A stretch of DNA of 64,000 nucleotides, taken from Lepidodermella squamata. Lineage: Eukaryota; Gastrotricha. Shown here in pieces: positions 19,883 through 34,500 of the stretch; position 1 is the stretch's first letter, and each line of letters opens with the position of its first letter. The notes beneath the pieces were generated by a model, which ran no database searches, was not told the DNA's origin, and worked only from the letters and a program-made list of their open reading frames with translations. The translations under genes were made by a program, and so were the position numbers. The stretch lies in assembly GCA_047495785.1 (NCBI GenBank), contig JBLDXI010000054.1:2108001-2172000 (forward strand). The letters run 5' to 3'.

Positions 19883-20178
19883 TCGGCAATAGCTGAATCG
19901 CCCGACAATTTGTTTGAGTTTGCGGATATTATATTCAAACTTTTTATATCTTGAATATTTACTATTTATCTGCTCAATAAAACTAACAGTTTAATAAAAC
20001 AACTAACTGCGTTTTGAAATTTCGCAATATTGCAAGATGGCAAGGCTAATATTTGTTGATTTGTTCAACTTTTTTTTACTAATCATAAATTACCAAGGAA
20101 CCGACTTGTGAAAATATGAAGGACTTCTTTGTTTTCATTTAGTGTTTATTTCGGTTATTGTTGACTGTTCAACCCACG

Positions 20179-20617
20179 ATGGATCCAACGGTGAGTGGCA
20201 CATAGTTTTGAGAAATTCATCACTACAGTTATTTTATTGCTTATTCAGATTCTGCGACAGGGCCGGCGTCCAGCCTTGTGCAGGCGCGATTCTCGTTTAC
20301 TAGAGCTGGCTCATCACCAAATTGTTGCCTTGACCCGGGAATGCGAGCGAGAAAGGATGGAAAAGGGAGACTTGGAATCAATCATCAAGTTTTTGGAGGA
20401 ATCACACCGTGACGAGATTAGAAGAATGACGGAAGACTTGCAAGCTGTAATGGAATGCATGACCGACTTGAGAACGAAAGCGGTTGCTAGGACGAGAGAG
20501 TTTTACAAACAACAAATTAGTATCAAAGACAAGGAGTTGAACGAGGCTAAGGTGGAGATTGGCAAGCTAAAATCAGAGATCGAACAAATGATTTCGTCCG
20601 AACAACCACTAGAATAA
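20179..20617 (+). CDS. Small coiled-coil protein, copy 2
   Basis: Tandem duplicate of the gene at 19433-19882, with exons 20179-20190 and 20249-20617 and a 58 bp intron with the same donor and acceptor. The product is 126 residues and starts MDPT-ILRQGRRPALCRRDSR as copy 1 does. It diverges in the middle and keeps the heptad C-terminal helix (ELNEAKVEIGKLKSEIEQ). Both open frames have been kept despite divergence, which suggests both are coding. The 3' UTR is split by an 860 bp MITE (20672-21531); the likely poly(A) signal AATAAA lies beyond it at 21603-21608. Function not recognised. Confidence 0.65.
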
Positions 20618-20671
20618 CTGATCGGCAATAGCTGAACCGCCCGAACAATTTGTTGGAGTTTGCGCATATTA

Positions 20672-21531
20672 CACCTTTTTTCCTTTGCAATTTCATTATT
20701 TTTATTAGAGAAACACGTGTTTATTTTTTCATAATTCTCAGCGTATTCATCTTATTCATTTTCTTACTTTTTTCTACCTAAGGATTTACTCCATCTTCGA
20801 AGGTTCGCTGTATGCGAATACGAAACCTGAATTGGATGAATTTGGTATCAAATTGAAGCTAGAGATCTGATCTATCTAGCTGTGAAATTAGAATACTGGA
20901 TGCATTTTTGATCTTGGAGGTATTCAACGTTTTAGCTGACTGGTTGTTCGGAAAGTTTCTTATGATTTTACCTACAATAATGTTTATTTTTCAACAAATA
21001 ACTACTAAGGAATTATTCATTTACTTAGTCTTCGCTAATTTCATCATTTCATGATGAAACCAAAGCAATATTTGTGAAAACTACCTCAGCGTCCAGGTGA
21101 GCTATTGCCCAAAATGCTACTGAAGCCCAATTTTTCGAGGTTCTATTGCTTCTACTCGAGATATCACCTTCGCCTGATTGGTCTAATCATTTTTGGGGAG
21201 GAGAGAGGGGCATTATACCTATAAAATATATAAACTAACCAAGGAAAACATCTTTGCAGTTCATTCTACTTACTGCTTAGTTTCTGCGAAACACATAATA
21301 ATTTTGTCGATCTGATCGCATATTTGGATAGATTAGATCTCTAGCTTCAATTTGATACCAAATTCATCCAATTCAGGTTTCGTATTCGCATACAGCGAAC
21401 CTTCGAAGATGGAGTAAATCCTTAGGTAGAAAAAAGTAAGAAAATGAATAAGATGAATACGCTGAGAATTATGAAAAAATAAACACGTGTTTCTCTAATA
21501 AAAATAATGAAATTGCAAAGGAAAAAAGGTG
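20672..21531. mobile_element. 860-bp MITE with ~205-bp terminal inverted repeats and TA duplication
   Basis: Left arm 20672-20868 and right arm 21335-21531 are reverse complements, identical over the stretch I compared; a few more matching bases follow one mismatch. Flanking TA at 20670-20671 and 21532-21533 is a target duplication: joining the flanks restores the GCATATTATATTCA sequence found in the 3' UTR of the tandem copy (~19926). It has no transposase frame. TA duplication points to Tc1/mariner mobilisation. Termini are CACCTTTTTTCC. Confidence 0.9.
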
Positions 21532-21609
21532 TATATTCATACTTTTTATACCTTGCTATTCACTATTTATACCTTTTCTGCTCAATAACATTCTGGTTGA
21601 TCAATAAAA

Positions 21610-22588
21610 GTTGAATAAAACAACTAACTGCGTTTTGAAATATCGCGACTTTGATTGCAAGATGGAAATGCTGATATTTGTTGATCGTTGAATCAGATGA
21701 GAGATCTCTTATTGAAAAACGAAAAAATCAAGCTGAATTTTCGTGAGTTTGTAGGATTTCAGGAAAAATTTCCTCCCATTTCTTAGTGCGGTTTGAACGG
21801 GAATGGAAGATTTTCTTAACTCAGCTTTTCTGGAGGATTTTGAATTTTCAGAATTTAGACCTCTAGCAGGCTCGAATCCACCTTAAAATATGGGGAACTC
21901 TAAGTGTCCCCGAAAAGGCTTATCCATTTAGGTTGACGTGAAGGCATTAGCTTGATTCCCTCAACATTGTTTAAAACAGATCCGAAAAATCGCGACTGCG
22001 CATGAGGAATAAAACATCTGAATTTATTGCGCGACTATTATCATCAATTTATGCAAAAAAAACATGTTTAGGGCGCATTTTTTCAAAATTAGCAATTTAC
22101 ACCCGCAAACTTAAAAACCCATTTTCTCAGCAACCCTGATGACTATCAACCTTTTTTTGAAATCGATTTACGTTTACTTGTTTCTGGTAACTAGGAGACG
22201 TGGGGATGAATCCATAATTTCGAGCTTTTACAGTAAGCCTCAAATCGCAAAAAGTCGTTATTCGTCATTATTCATCAAATATCGCTTTATTTTTTCTGTT
22301 TCATCAAGTCTTTCCGCCATTCAAGTAGAATAATGTTACAAGTCTGATAATATAACAGTTGTAGTAAAAGAGCAGCCTATATATGTAATAAGTAGCAATG
22401 AAAAAGAAGCAAGACATCTAGTGATTAGCGGATCTCTCTCTTTCTACAGTGAATGTTTCGCGTATAAATATTCGCTCATCGAAAAAAGCAGTAAAACCCT
22501 GGGTACGTATCATATATGTGTTGCGTTTTTTTTATCAAATACAGAGGCGCAGAAACAGACTGGTTATTAAAGTATAAAAAAAAACCGC
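21610..22588. other. No supported gene
   Basis: AT-rich DNA with one short frame (22139-22333) that lacks a recognisable domain. The right end is the 3' flank of the PH/actin gene. I saw no clear AATAAA close after its stop. Confidence 0.4.
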
Positions 22589-25500
22589 TCAAACCACCGC
22601 TGCCGCCGGACTCGCGCACAACTGCGCGAATTCCGGCTTCGCCGCTAACACAGTCGCGCCGACGTAGGACGCGTGATAGGCGAAGGGTGCCCGGTTGACG
22701 CGCACCTGTATCGACGTATTCGCCGGCAACAACCGCACCAAGTCCGCCTCGAGGCGCTGCGCCAGCCCTGGCAAGCACGTCGGGCCGCCGCTCAGAATGA
22801 TATTGCGGTACAACTCGCGCCTGTTGTCGATCGGACACGCTTTAATGGCGTTGAAAATCAACTGAGCGAGCGAGGGCGAGTCGTGGCATATCGCCGGGTT
22901 GACGACCCTCTCCGCCGCATGGAAGCGGCCCCAGTCGGCGGCGAACACGGTGGGCAGGCCGTCGGGCAGCTCGCAGTCGGCTAAATCGACGGTGGTTTGG
23001 AATTTGTCGCGGTTCTGCAGGCACACGTTCAAATCGCGCTCGTAGTTGTCCGAGATGAAGCACAGTTTCTCGGCGAGGTAGCGCACGATCAGCAGTTCCT
23101 TCGCGCTCGAGAACGAGCAGATGTGCTTGCCGGGCAGCGTTGCGTTGAACGCTTCGAATAGATCGTGCCCGCCGTAGGGCAGCGTTAGACAGCCGGCGAT
23201 CATCGCGCACCCGGCGACTACCGGCATTATCGAGGTGTGCTCGCCGATGTGCACGACCACCGCGTCGGTTAGACCGTAAGCGTATAGCACGAGCGGTTCT
23301 TGCGTCGAGATGAAGTGTTTGGGGAAACCGAGGCTTCGCAGAACTGCGGTTAGTTGTGAGCGTTCGGTGGGGCCAATCTCGAACGGAATTGTGAGCAATA
23401 GCTGGAAAAATTAGAAAAAGTTAGAAAAAAAGATATTTTAGATTTTAGAGTAAAAATATGAAAAATTAACAAAATTCAAAAATTCGGAAACTCGAAAATC
23501 GAATATTTTTCTAAATCACGACTGAAATTGAAAAAATCGGTTTTCAAAGCAATTTTTCATAGATTAGCGGACAATCCCGCAAAAAACATTTGTTTGAATT
23601 TGATGATCAGGAAAATTTGACCCGACAATTTTGGTTGAATCAAAAATTTAAACACCAACACTTAAAACCTTGAAAATCCAAAATAATTCTACAAAAAAAT
23701 TGAATTTCCATCAATAAATGGCACATAGGGCAAAATACAGCGTGTCCTAGTAACGCAATCAAAGAAAATACAGGGAAATGGGTGCAGAAATGAAAAAATG
23801 CGAGACGAAGTGACATCTCATGGCCAATTAGAAAATTTCAAAAATAACGAGAATGGGTACCACGCATGTCACTTGTTAATGGGATTGAAAAAGTCCGGAG
23901 AAATTTGGTCCAATCGGGTAAAATACCGAAAATTACCGGACCGGTTACCATCGGGTTTTTTCGGGTTTTCTCCGGTCAATTTTTCATTTCTTCGGTAAAA
24001 TCGCGGATAAAAAAATGAAATATTCTCTTAGTATGTTTGATTGGGCGGTTCCTCTGGCCAATTTAGTTGAATTTCCTACAAAAAGTTGCCAAATTAAAAA
24101 ATAACTGCGCTTCAATTTTTTCGATTAACCCCGAAAGAAAAAGAATTTCATCCAAATTACATACTCAAATCGAAAAATTGAACTTTGAAATGAAATTTAA
24201 AAAAAATCAGATTTAATTTGTCCGCCCTATATTATCGATGGATTATCGAAATGAGAGGTAAATTGAAGAGTTAAATGTTCGCCATTCTTACCGAGTAAGC
24301 ACTAGGTTCTGAAATGCCAAGATTGTCGATGACCCGGCTGAGCAGGCCAGTTAAACACGCGAAGTCTGTTACGGCTCGTTCGCCAGAAATCGACATTTTG
24401 AAGGCATGCATCAGGCTGACTTTGTGGTCGTTATCAACCGGCGCAAACGAATCTTCGCCAAATCGAGTCCTTGAGAAAATAAAAATAATATAGGCGAAAT
24501 TAACAAAATTGACTTTTGTTAAAGAGATTTTTCAATTTAATTTGTGAAAAAAATCTTGGTAGCTAAATTCAAAATCTTTAAATTTATTCACAAAAACGGG
24601 TTGAGACTCGAAATTAATGCTTTAAAAATTTTTAAAAATTCAAAGATTTCAATTTCAAATTTTATTTTAATTTGTAAATTTTTAATTGATTTTCAATTTT
24701 AATTGAAATTTTTTAATTTAAAGAGCATACTCGATAGTGTGGCCGTCTCGAAGTGAAATTTTCGCGCCAGTCGCCGGGAAGAACACATCCGGCAAGGACG
24801 GGCGGTTCCTAAGCAGGCCGGCCCGCAGCGACGACTCGCCAATATCAACAACGAGCACGTTTTTCGCGCTCAAATCCTCGAAATTGCCATCCGCCGCAAC
24901 AGGTTGCATGTAGCGAAACATCTCCGGCAGCTCCAAAACCTGAGTAGAAAACGCGTTCAGCCACTGGTCACGCTCGTCCGGCGACGAGCATCGAAACGCA
25001 TTCCACCGGCCGTTCGGCTCTTCGACCGTAAACATGTCCGGCTCGACGAGAGCACACACCCTACCGCCGGCTAGATGCGACTGCAACGTCCGGTAGTGCT
25101 CGATAGAATCGGTCGATTTCTCCGAGACATACATCATGCCATCCCTTAGCCTCACGTATTTCCGCCGCCACGTTTTAACCGTAGTCGCCGTCTGCCGGCC
25201 GCCCTGCATCAACCGGTCCAGGTAGCCCTCCATGTTCGAAAACGAATGCTGCTGCTGTTTATTCGGGTCATTTTCCGCGTTCCCATCCAAATCGGTGATG
25301 GCGTAAATTTTGCGAACCAACGGCCTCGCGTCCCACGCCGCGAAGTTGACCTTTTTCGGCGGCAGCGCCACCTCGGCCGTGTGGAACTTGCCGATCGGCG
25401 AGTTATGCGTGTCGTCCATCAACATTCTAGCGGCTTCTTTGTGCGGAATGTTGCTTGCTGGAAGTTCGTGGGTAGTCGCAGTCGGAACCGGCGATGACGA

Positions 25501-28500
25501 TTGGCTGAATCGGTGTTTCCAATGAACAGCGTTTGCGTTTTGCGGATTCTCCTGCAGGCGCTTTTTCGTTAACTCGTACTCGTCAAGGCCGTGAACAGAT
25601 GTCTAGATGCAAAAATGGAAAAAATTGATAAAATAATTTTAGAAAAATGGCTCGATGAGAATTAATATTCCGCTAAGATGTGAATTAACGCCTGAATGCG
25701 CATTAGACTGCTTTTTTATGAGATCCTCTTGATCCACCCACATTTTTCATTCATACAGCTGGAAAAACAGGGTAAAATTGTTATTCATACAGAAAAATAC
25801 TATTCGTTTCAAAGCGCTTGATGAATGAGCTGTAGTTGGAAATTTGAATTTGCAAAATATTTTGAGGTTTAATGGTGGAGAAAGGCGTAGATAAAAATTA
25901 TTATCTCGTCACGAAAATGAGGCGGCAGTGATGGGAAAATAATTACCCCCTTCGTGCGTGAGCAGAGGTTAATGATGTGTTTTTTTTCAAAGATCTTGGC
26001 TCGTGCGCTCAAGGTATCTAGGGTTAAAATCTAACCCTTATAAACCTACAGGTCATTTCACATGAAGTGAAAAAAACTCATTTCTATCTCTAGCATGAAT
26101 TAACGCCAGAGGAACGGGTATATTAAAAATCAGGTTTTCACAACAAAATTTTCTAAAATTAAAAAATCTGCTACCTAATATGAAAAATCTCATTATTAAA
26201 TGTGTTCAAAGCTTATTTAAAATATTTTGAAAAATCCGAAAAAGCAAACGGGCTCACTTTCAAGGGAACCGAGAACCGAGTTTATTTCCTGCGGAACACA
26301 AAAATCGAATTTTGACGCATTCTGCTGTTTTCTATGATTTTGGAATTCAAAAAATTACGGTGAAATTCCACGCATTGTCTGCTAAATTTCCCACATTAAT
26401 TACGAAAAGGGTTGAAAGTGTCTAAAATCCAAGGAAATTTCCGATTTTCATGTGAACGGATAATGAACTATGAAACTTGTTACGAAGATTGAAAAATCGA
26501 AGAAATCCAGTAAAAATAGATACCAAAAATTACCAACCAATTCCCATCGAATTTTTCCCAATTTTTCCAACATTCTCCGCAAAGTATTTGAAAATCGAAA
26601 ACTAGCTGCTTAACTAATGAACATTTGTATGAAAATTATTTGGTTATTTAAAATTGGTTTCGCCAAAATATATTATTTTGAAAATCAATTCAGAACGAGC
26701 CAATTTGTCAAGTTTAATTAGCAAATGAAGCACCTATATCATGAGTTATATGCGAAAAAAGTTACATTTTTAGACGCGTTATTCACGCTAAAAATTTTGT
26801 TTGCGCAATAATTACCGCAAATGTGCAAGGTGGCTAAGAGCTCAGTTTACACTGAAACGGCCAGCGAATAATAATAATACCCAATTTTACAATAATAATA
26901 TTAATAAAACCCATGCGTCACCTTATACACCACAGAGAGCGAGCGAGAAAACGAGGCCCATTCATGTAATGTAATATCAATTAATGCGAATATAGAGCAG
27001 TTATAGCGCAGTCATTGACGTATCAACAGGTAGCAAGTAGCGCGCGGTCTAAATTATTTCAGCCGGCACGAGTCGACTGCTAACTGAATAAACTAACCAG
27101 CGTTTCGTCGTCGGCCGGTAGCTGCTGCTGTTGTTGCTGGTCGCTAATTATTTCGTCGCAGTTGTCCTCCGCCTGTTTCCCGTCATCAGTAGCCGCAGCC
27201 ACCAGCGTTTTCGTTGTTGATATTTGCGCCTCGCCGCCGTTATTTAGATCAACAGCCGCGTGTTCGTTTTCGCGTTGCCGCAACTGCGCCGCCAATTCAG
27301 CCGCCTTCGCATCGATTTCGCCCGTGATTATATTCTCGCTATTTGCGACCCAGCACTGCCGGGCCGGCGGCGCACCTGGCGACGCGATTTCATCGTCTTC
27401 GTCCTCGTCCTCTTCTTCGTCTTCTCCACTTCGCTCGCCGTTTTTCGGCTGGCTGCGGAGTGAAGATCGTAGGCTATCGATTCGCGCCAGCTCGGCGGGC
27501 GACATGCGCTCCGATTGCGCCTTAGTCTGTTTTAACAACGAAAGCAAAATCAACAATAAATCATCACAAATTAAGGCAAATAATGTGAATAAATTATTTC
27601 GGAAATTAACAACAAGACGCTATAAATTGTTGAATATAACGATTTACGTGTTCCTTTTCTATGCCGCATCGAAGACAACTCAGTTTCCACATTTTCCCGA
27701 ATTTTCGAGGTTATAGCGGAATTTTAGGCAAATATTTGTTATCTAGACAAAAAAGTCTGCGGTTCGTATTGAAAATAAAAATTTAATGGAAAAATAAAAC
27801 ATCCAGCTTAAAATTTCTAAAAAAAATGTCTACAATTTTCAAGGATTTCAAAAATTCAGAAATTATCGGAGCTATTTTCATAATACAAAATGTCATTGAT
27901 GAAATATTTTCATGGGTATGCTCAAGTTTATAAGCCAAGTTCAGTCCTACATTTACAGGAATATATAATATATAGAAAATACACAAAATGCAAGAATATC
28001 TCATTTTTTCCATATAAGTCTAAAATATGGAGCGCACAGATGCCAAATTTTATAACTCCCAAATGCCACAGAATATATTTAGGGAATATCGATTTTTTTC
28101 CCATCTAAAAACTCAATCGGCGCGTTATTCAGTGCACAAATATTGGCAATAAGAGCAAGTTCAAAACTGCCCCAAACTTAAGGAAACTATTGATTTAATA
28201 AAAAATTAGCTATATAAATTCTTTTAATAAATTATAATAATAAATTAAAAAATTCCAGAAAATTTTGAAAAAATTGAATAATAATTATTTTGCAATATAA
28301 AAGTCAGGGAAATGAATAATTCTTACCCCGTCAAGAATTTCGTTGAAATCTTCAATATCCGACTCGGTAATAGCGCTTGTAACATTCAGCTCTTCATAGA
28401 CCTGATCCTGCTTCAAATCAGCCGTGGCTTTTTCCGGCGCTTCCATCTTATCAAAATTCCTCTCAATCGCCGAAGTCGATAGAAAAGACGAATTTCGCGA

Positions 28501-31500
28501 AACACCTGTTGACGTGCTACTCGGGGTCGCTAGCGCCGATGAACCCGATGACGATGTTGTCGTACTAAACCCGAAACTAGTCGATTTTTGATCCGATGGC
28601 CGGCGAGAATTCGCAGCACTGCTTCGGTAGCTATTGCTGAGACTTTCCTCCTCGGTTGTAACGCCTTCGTTGTCGATGAAATCGCTGTTGCCGGCGAGTT
28701 GTGGCGTGAACGACTCTTTCCCAGCTGCTTCTTGCACTAAATCGTCGACGAGAATAAAATCGGACCGATTTGTGCCTCGTTTAGTCCGAAATTCGTTCGC
28801 TGAACTGGTTTGCAAAAGCCGGGTAACTAAAAATTACGAAAAATACAATAGAATAAAAATAGCTATATTGGGGAATTTTGTACGCTAAATCAAATAGCCA
28901 ATAAATCGAATTCGAATTGAGAAATTATGCAAGAATGCCAATTAGCCTTACACGCGATTTTTATATCGAGGCGCTATTTAGAAAGCGTGATAAAATGGAC
29001 GATTAATATTATACGCAAATGAGATGACGCTTCGCTTTTATCGCTGAACCGAAAACTCGGCAGGGCAGGGCATAACTTGACGCGAAAATAACAACAAAAC
29101 AACACCTGTAAATAAATACATTTTTCGGCGCGAATTTTCTTTTGCAGAAAAAAAACTGTGTTGTAATTTGCCACTTTTTTGTTCAACGTCGCCGCAATAA
29201 TGACGCGCGTTGTAAATATTTTTACTATAATTATTTATTTAAGGTCGCAAATATGTAAAAGTATTATTAAGGTTTTACACGTCGCGATTATTATACCGGC
29301 TTATCAATAATAAAATGCGATGCAATTTTTCTGGGCCTAAATTACATGTCATATATAATAATTATGTGCCAGTATCAATAGCAGAGCGATAAGCGCGACG
29401 CTGAAATAACTGCCGCGCATAAAAGCGGCGACACATCGCAGTAAAATACCCTCAGATATATTTATCATGAATTTTTTATATAGCCACGTGATAAACAATC
29501 CAGGTAAATTAAGATAAAAAATCCACCTTAATAGAATAAAAAATCGTGTTATTTCTTCGATGCAAACGCGAAATTCAATTGAAATTTTCTATAGTAAAAA
29601 TATACAATGCTGATGACTACATCATTTTGAGTGGAAATTCAGAGTTGAAGCATTGCAGAACGGAAATGAAATGTTGCTTGACGCGCGCGTGCGGATGCGA
29701 TGGGCTATTCTGTAGATTTTGCACATGTTGTATAGTAATACGCCGGTAATATTATAACTATAATACTTGCGATGAGTGAGTTGGTATTACGTTATTTTTC
29801 AACTATGTTATACTAGCCGCCGTACTACACAGGTAGAGAAGAGGCACCAGGGCCGAATGCGACACGAGAGAATGCAAATTAGCTCATTTTTATCATGACC
29901 ACAAGCCATCGTGTTTCAGGTGTATCTCGCGAGTTTACAACGCGATGAAATCAGCTAATTTTCCGCGGCTTGTTTCTACGCTTTGTACAATCGCAAAACA
30001 AACACGATAAATACACCTCGTATAGCAACCAATAAATCCAGGCTGGAAAAAAGGTCCAGGTTCCAGGTTCCTGAATAATAAGGCCAGTTGCGAGGCTATT
30101 ATTCCTGAAATTATGGAACCTGAGCAGGAAATAGGTTCCGTTCCGCTTTTTCCAAGAAAAAAATAATGACGTTCCAAATTTATTTCTCAATCATTGGAGT
30201 ACGTGGAAGAAATAATTTAAAAATTTAAAAAATCCAAAAAAAAATCACGGTTTAATTTGAATAAAAAAATTGATAAATTATTCTCAAAATAAATTAATTT
30301 AAAATTTAAATTTAAAAATTACCTGGAGGCTGTTTCATTTCGTATTCAACGACTTGATCGTCGTCATCCAGCCGCTCTTCCGACAATTTTTGAAAAATAA
30401 CCGGTTGATTAGACTGCGGCTGCAGGAAAAACTGGAAGCGCCTCGGGGTACCATTATGGCTATTATTACTGTTATTATTATTATTCGCTCTTTCCGACAT
30501 TTTCGCAGGTGTCGACGGATCAATCGACTCCATCTCAATAACCGGCTCTTCAACAGCAGCAGTATCATCAAAATTTTCTGGTTCCATCTCAGAGCCACTC
30601 CTCTGATTCGAGTTGCTATTGCTATGCGATCGGCTTGACAGAAATTTGTAACGCTGATCGGTGACTAATCTCTTCGCACTTGGCGTTTCAGTCGGCAAAT
30701 TGCCGCTGCCCAGCGCCAAATTTGAGCCCGACGTCGTGATTAAAAGCGGCGAGCCGTAACTTGAATTAGGCCCGTAAAATTTCTTCAAAATTCCCTTCCG
30801 CTTACTCGACTCAGATGTGTCAATATGCTCGATAGAGGCGCTTTCTATTAAGGGAGCTTGATCAGCAGTAGGTTGATCGTAACGCTTCTTCAAATCTCGA
30901 ACGGACAATTTCTCGTCATCTTCCGCCGTTGTTTGCTCGAAACTTATCGCAGCGACTTTATTCTCAGCGTCCCAGGAGCGGACTTTCAGCCCGAGACCAC
31001 GGCTATTCGAATAAGGGTCGATTTTCTGCGCATTTTTCGCCGGCCCCCAAACTTGTTGATGCTGATAATCGCCGCGTTTTTCGATTATTTCAATCTCAGG
31101 CATTCGGCTCTCGATTTTCGGAACGTTTCTCGCGTGAACTTGCCGTTCGTTTTCGCGGCTGTTCTTCTCGTTATTTTGGTCCAAGTTAAAGACGTCTCGA
31201 GGGCTGGGCAGAACGACCCGCCTTAACGCGACGCCGCCTATGCTCAACACGTCGTAGATCGACGTTGTATCCACCCCGCTGGCTTGGTTATTAGTCGCGA
31301 TTGCTGAGGACATTTCAGATTCGAGCAGGTCGAAATCGCCGCCGGATAAATGTTGCAGGTGCTGAGCGGCTATTAAGGAGGGTGAGAAGCACGATGGCGG
31401 TTGTGATGAAGAATCAACGTCCGGGTTGAAAAAATTGCTCGAGTTGTTGTAGTTGTATGAATCAGACGAGTAAATCTAGCGAAAAAAAGAGAAGAAATTC

Positions 31501-34500
31501 AATTGCGCAACAAAAAAATTTCGCAACAGAGAACAACTTCACAAATTTAGAAAATCAATGACAATTTTTGTAATTTAAAAATATTATTAAGAAGGATTTT
31601 TTCTGAAAAAATGACATTTCGAATGTTGTTTTTTGTCAAGGTAGCTTTTAATGCGAATTAAATCGCCAGGGTTCGCGTCTTTTTAGTCCTGGATAGAACC
31701 TTTCTTGAAATTAACGCCAAGTTATCTCATCAGCTAACGCGCAAAATATAGCTTCGACAAAACAACATAATAAATATTTATAGATTTGCCGCGTCTAATA
31801 TGAGGAGCGCGATTTTTGGCTCGCAGCTCTCCGAAAACATTGGGCGCGATTTTATTAGGAAGCGCGAGACCTTCGATTTTTAATTTTCGCGCCATGTGCT
31901 AATGCAACAATAATTATGACAAACATGAGAGAATTTTAGGGGCGATTTTCTCACACAGTGGGATAGCGAGAGGATTTTCCATGAAATTCTGAGCAATTAC
32001 ACAGATTTTTTTTCGAATTAGCGCAGATAAGCCAGATTTTCAACAAAAAAACAAAGATGATGCTTTTGCAAAAATATAAGTATCCGCGCATTACTAAAGT
32101 ATCAGGTGTCTAAATAGCATCGATGACTACTGTCAATTTAAATTTTGAAGAAATGTAGTGAATGACGACCTGTAATGATGAGCATCGCCGCCGACGCGGC
32201 GAGTGCATCAAGTGTGAGCAGTAATAAAATTACGCAACTTTCACCGCGTAATTGACACTGCGAAGACATCAAGTGTTCGATTTTACGCGTGTTAGCGGCT
32301 TCTTTTAGCGTATTTATCAATCAGCCTATAAATTAACCAAGTGTTGACCTCGATGCAAACCTATGTCGGCACAAGTTTAATCGCTTTTTCGCTATATACA
32401 TAGGTATACATCATGCATGTGACCTATAGCCGGAAATTGGACAATTAAAGGGACCTGCGAGTAATTTGAGCGGATATAGGCAGGTGCGTTTTATCCACAA
32501 GGCTCAACTATATACTACATAGTATTCTTCATTCAAGAAATCATTGTACCATAAATAGGATACAGGATACATCAACTTAGAAATAAATTGAATGCAAATT
32601 AGAGACATTTTAGGATGACATATTTTCGGATTGACGTCACAAGGTTAAACGAAAATGACTTTTCCTCTTCAAGTTCACTCAAATGTATTAATTTAGAGCC
32701 ACGATAGAATAACAGAAAATAACAAGAGGAAAAATTCAGGGTCAAGGTGTGGCAATGCCAATAATCGCACGGAGAGCGTGATTTTTAAAAAGGCCCCCTT
32801 AAAATTATTTAAGAAATAAATACTCAATAATATTTTTTCCGTAAATTCAACAGTTGAAAATAAATCAAATTGCTAATTTTATCACCAACCTGTTCAAGCC
32901 GCGGAGAAGAAACCAACAAATCGAGGTCTAACGGAGGCGGTGATTGAGGTGGCGGCGGTGGTAGAGCTTCGCCAATCGACTGTGAAGCCGCTCGTGACGA
33001 TGTCTGCGGGGAGTAGTAGTAATTTTGTCCTAAGACAGGCAGGCTAGTTGTCCTTGGCACACCGTTCTGCTGATTTTTCGCGTCAGCGTCAAATCGCTCG
33101 TCGAGAGAAACTAACAATTTCCTCTATTCGAGACGGGAAAAATACAAAATTAAGCTGAGAAGCCGAAGGAACAAGACACACGTGACCCGATTTAAATTGC
33201 TTGTCGATGACCGACAACAGTGCGTGATGACCCAAAAATACGCGCGGCGCATAATATTACCCCTAATAATACCGCATTTAGGCTGAATGTCAGATGCAAG
33301 GCTCTAAATTCGGGCAAAATTTTATTTAAAAATTCAGGCTTTAATAATTCAATTCAAAAACACGTGTTGTTGTAAGCAATTAGTCTACGCAAGGGGCATT
33401 TTTCGAAAATATGATCTTCCATAACTAGCAAGGTAGCAGCACGTGTTCGACCTTGATTAAATCGCGTGTTGTTGGAAAGTGAAATCGCGAGTGGGATGAA
33501 TAAAGCAGTGCTCAGTATTTTCATTCAGGCGTGATCTATGCGCAATTACCAGTCGGACTGTACCTATCCCAATTTTTAATACACCGAGCAGTCGAGGCAC
33601 TAAAATCGTCTAATCCTAACTTGATTATTTTCCCTTTTTTATGAGCTTAGCTTTTACTTTTTCGCCCTCGATGACAACATATCACCTAGATCTGGCTCCT
33701 AATTTAGGCTGCTGGATTACTGAAAATTCTCGTAGGAAAGACGGAAAAATAATTACCTGTAAAGCTCCATATGTGCGGATAGGTAGTGGTGTGGAAAAAG
33801 ACGTCGGTAGCTATAAAAAAAATGGAAATAAAAAATGAGTTCAAAATTGTAATTTTGGCAAACATCCATCATATGTTCTCACCTCTAAATCAGAACGGTC
33901 AAATTTAATTTAATTTCCTACGTCTGATTGATTGATTTGATGAATAATAAAGAGGAGGTATAAATTCTAGCAAATTTCCTTACAAGATGAAATCCTTGAA
34001 AAATTGAATTAGTCTCATAGCGTCCCACCTTTGTTACCTAGATAATTTTGTAACATGATGTCCACTATGAGAAATTTTATTGAATTGCGATTGAAATTGA
34101 AATTTAATTTTTTTTAATTTTTCACACGCCTACAAGTTAACAAAATTGTTTCCATACCCCAGCCGATGTCTCTTCCAAATTTATCCGTTTGAGATCGTCC
34201 GCATTTTCCGGCGAGGAAACCGGCCGGCCAGTTGTTGGCCGTTTCGAAATTTGCAAAGCCGGCGAATAATTTCCGCCATCAACACCGTGATTCTGTGAAT
34301 CGCTGCTGAAGGCAACCGGCCGCTTGCTTGCCACACCTTGCTGCAGCTGCGAATTCTGATGGCTCTTAGCCGTCAAAATCCCCCCGCCAATTTGATTGTG
34401 ATCAGAAGCTAGACATTCAGCCATTTGCTTCGCTAATTCATTGAGTTCTGCCTGGACTCGAAGTAAATGATCGGCCAGCACGCTGTAGTAGGCCGACGAC

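Noticed and set aside
27080-27556. Separate acidic/Gln-rich gene
   Set aside because: It is exon six of the PH/actin gene: acceptor, donor and phase fit the exons on both sides.
30312-31313. Separate 333-residue gene
   Set aside because: Its frame extends upstream to a clean acceptor at 31475 and ends at a donor whose phase-1 remainder is completed by the next exon.
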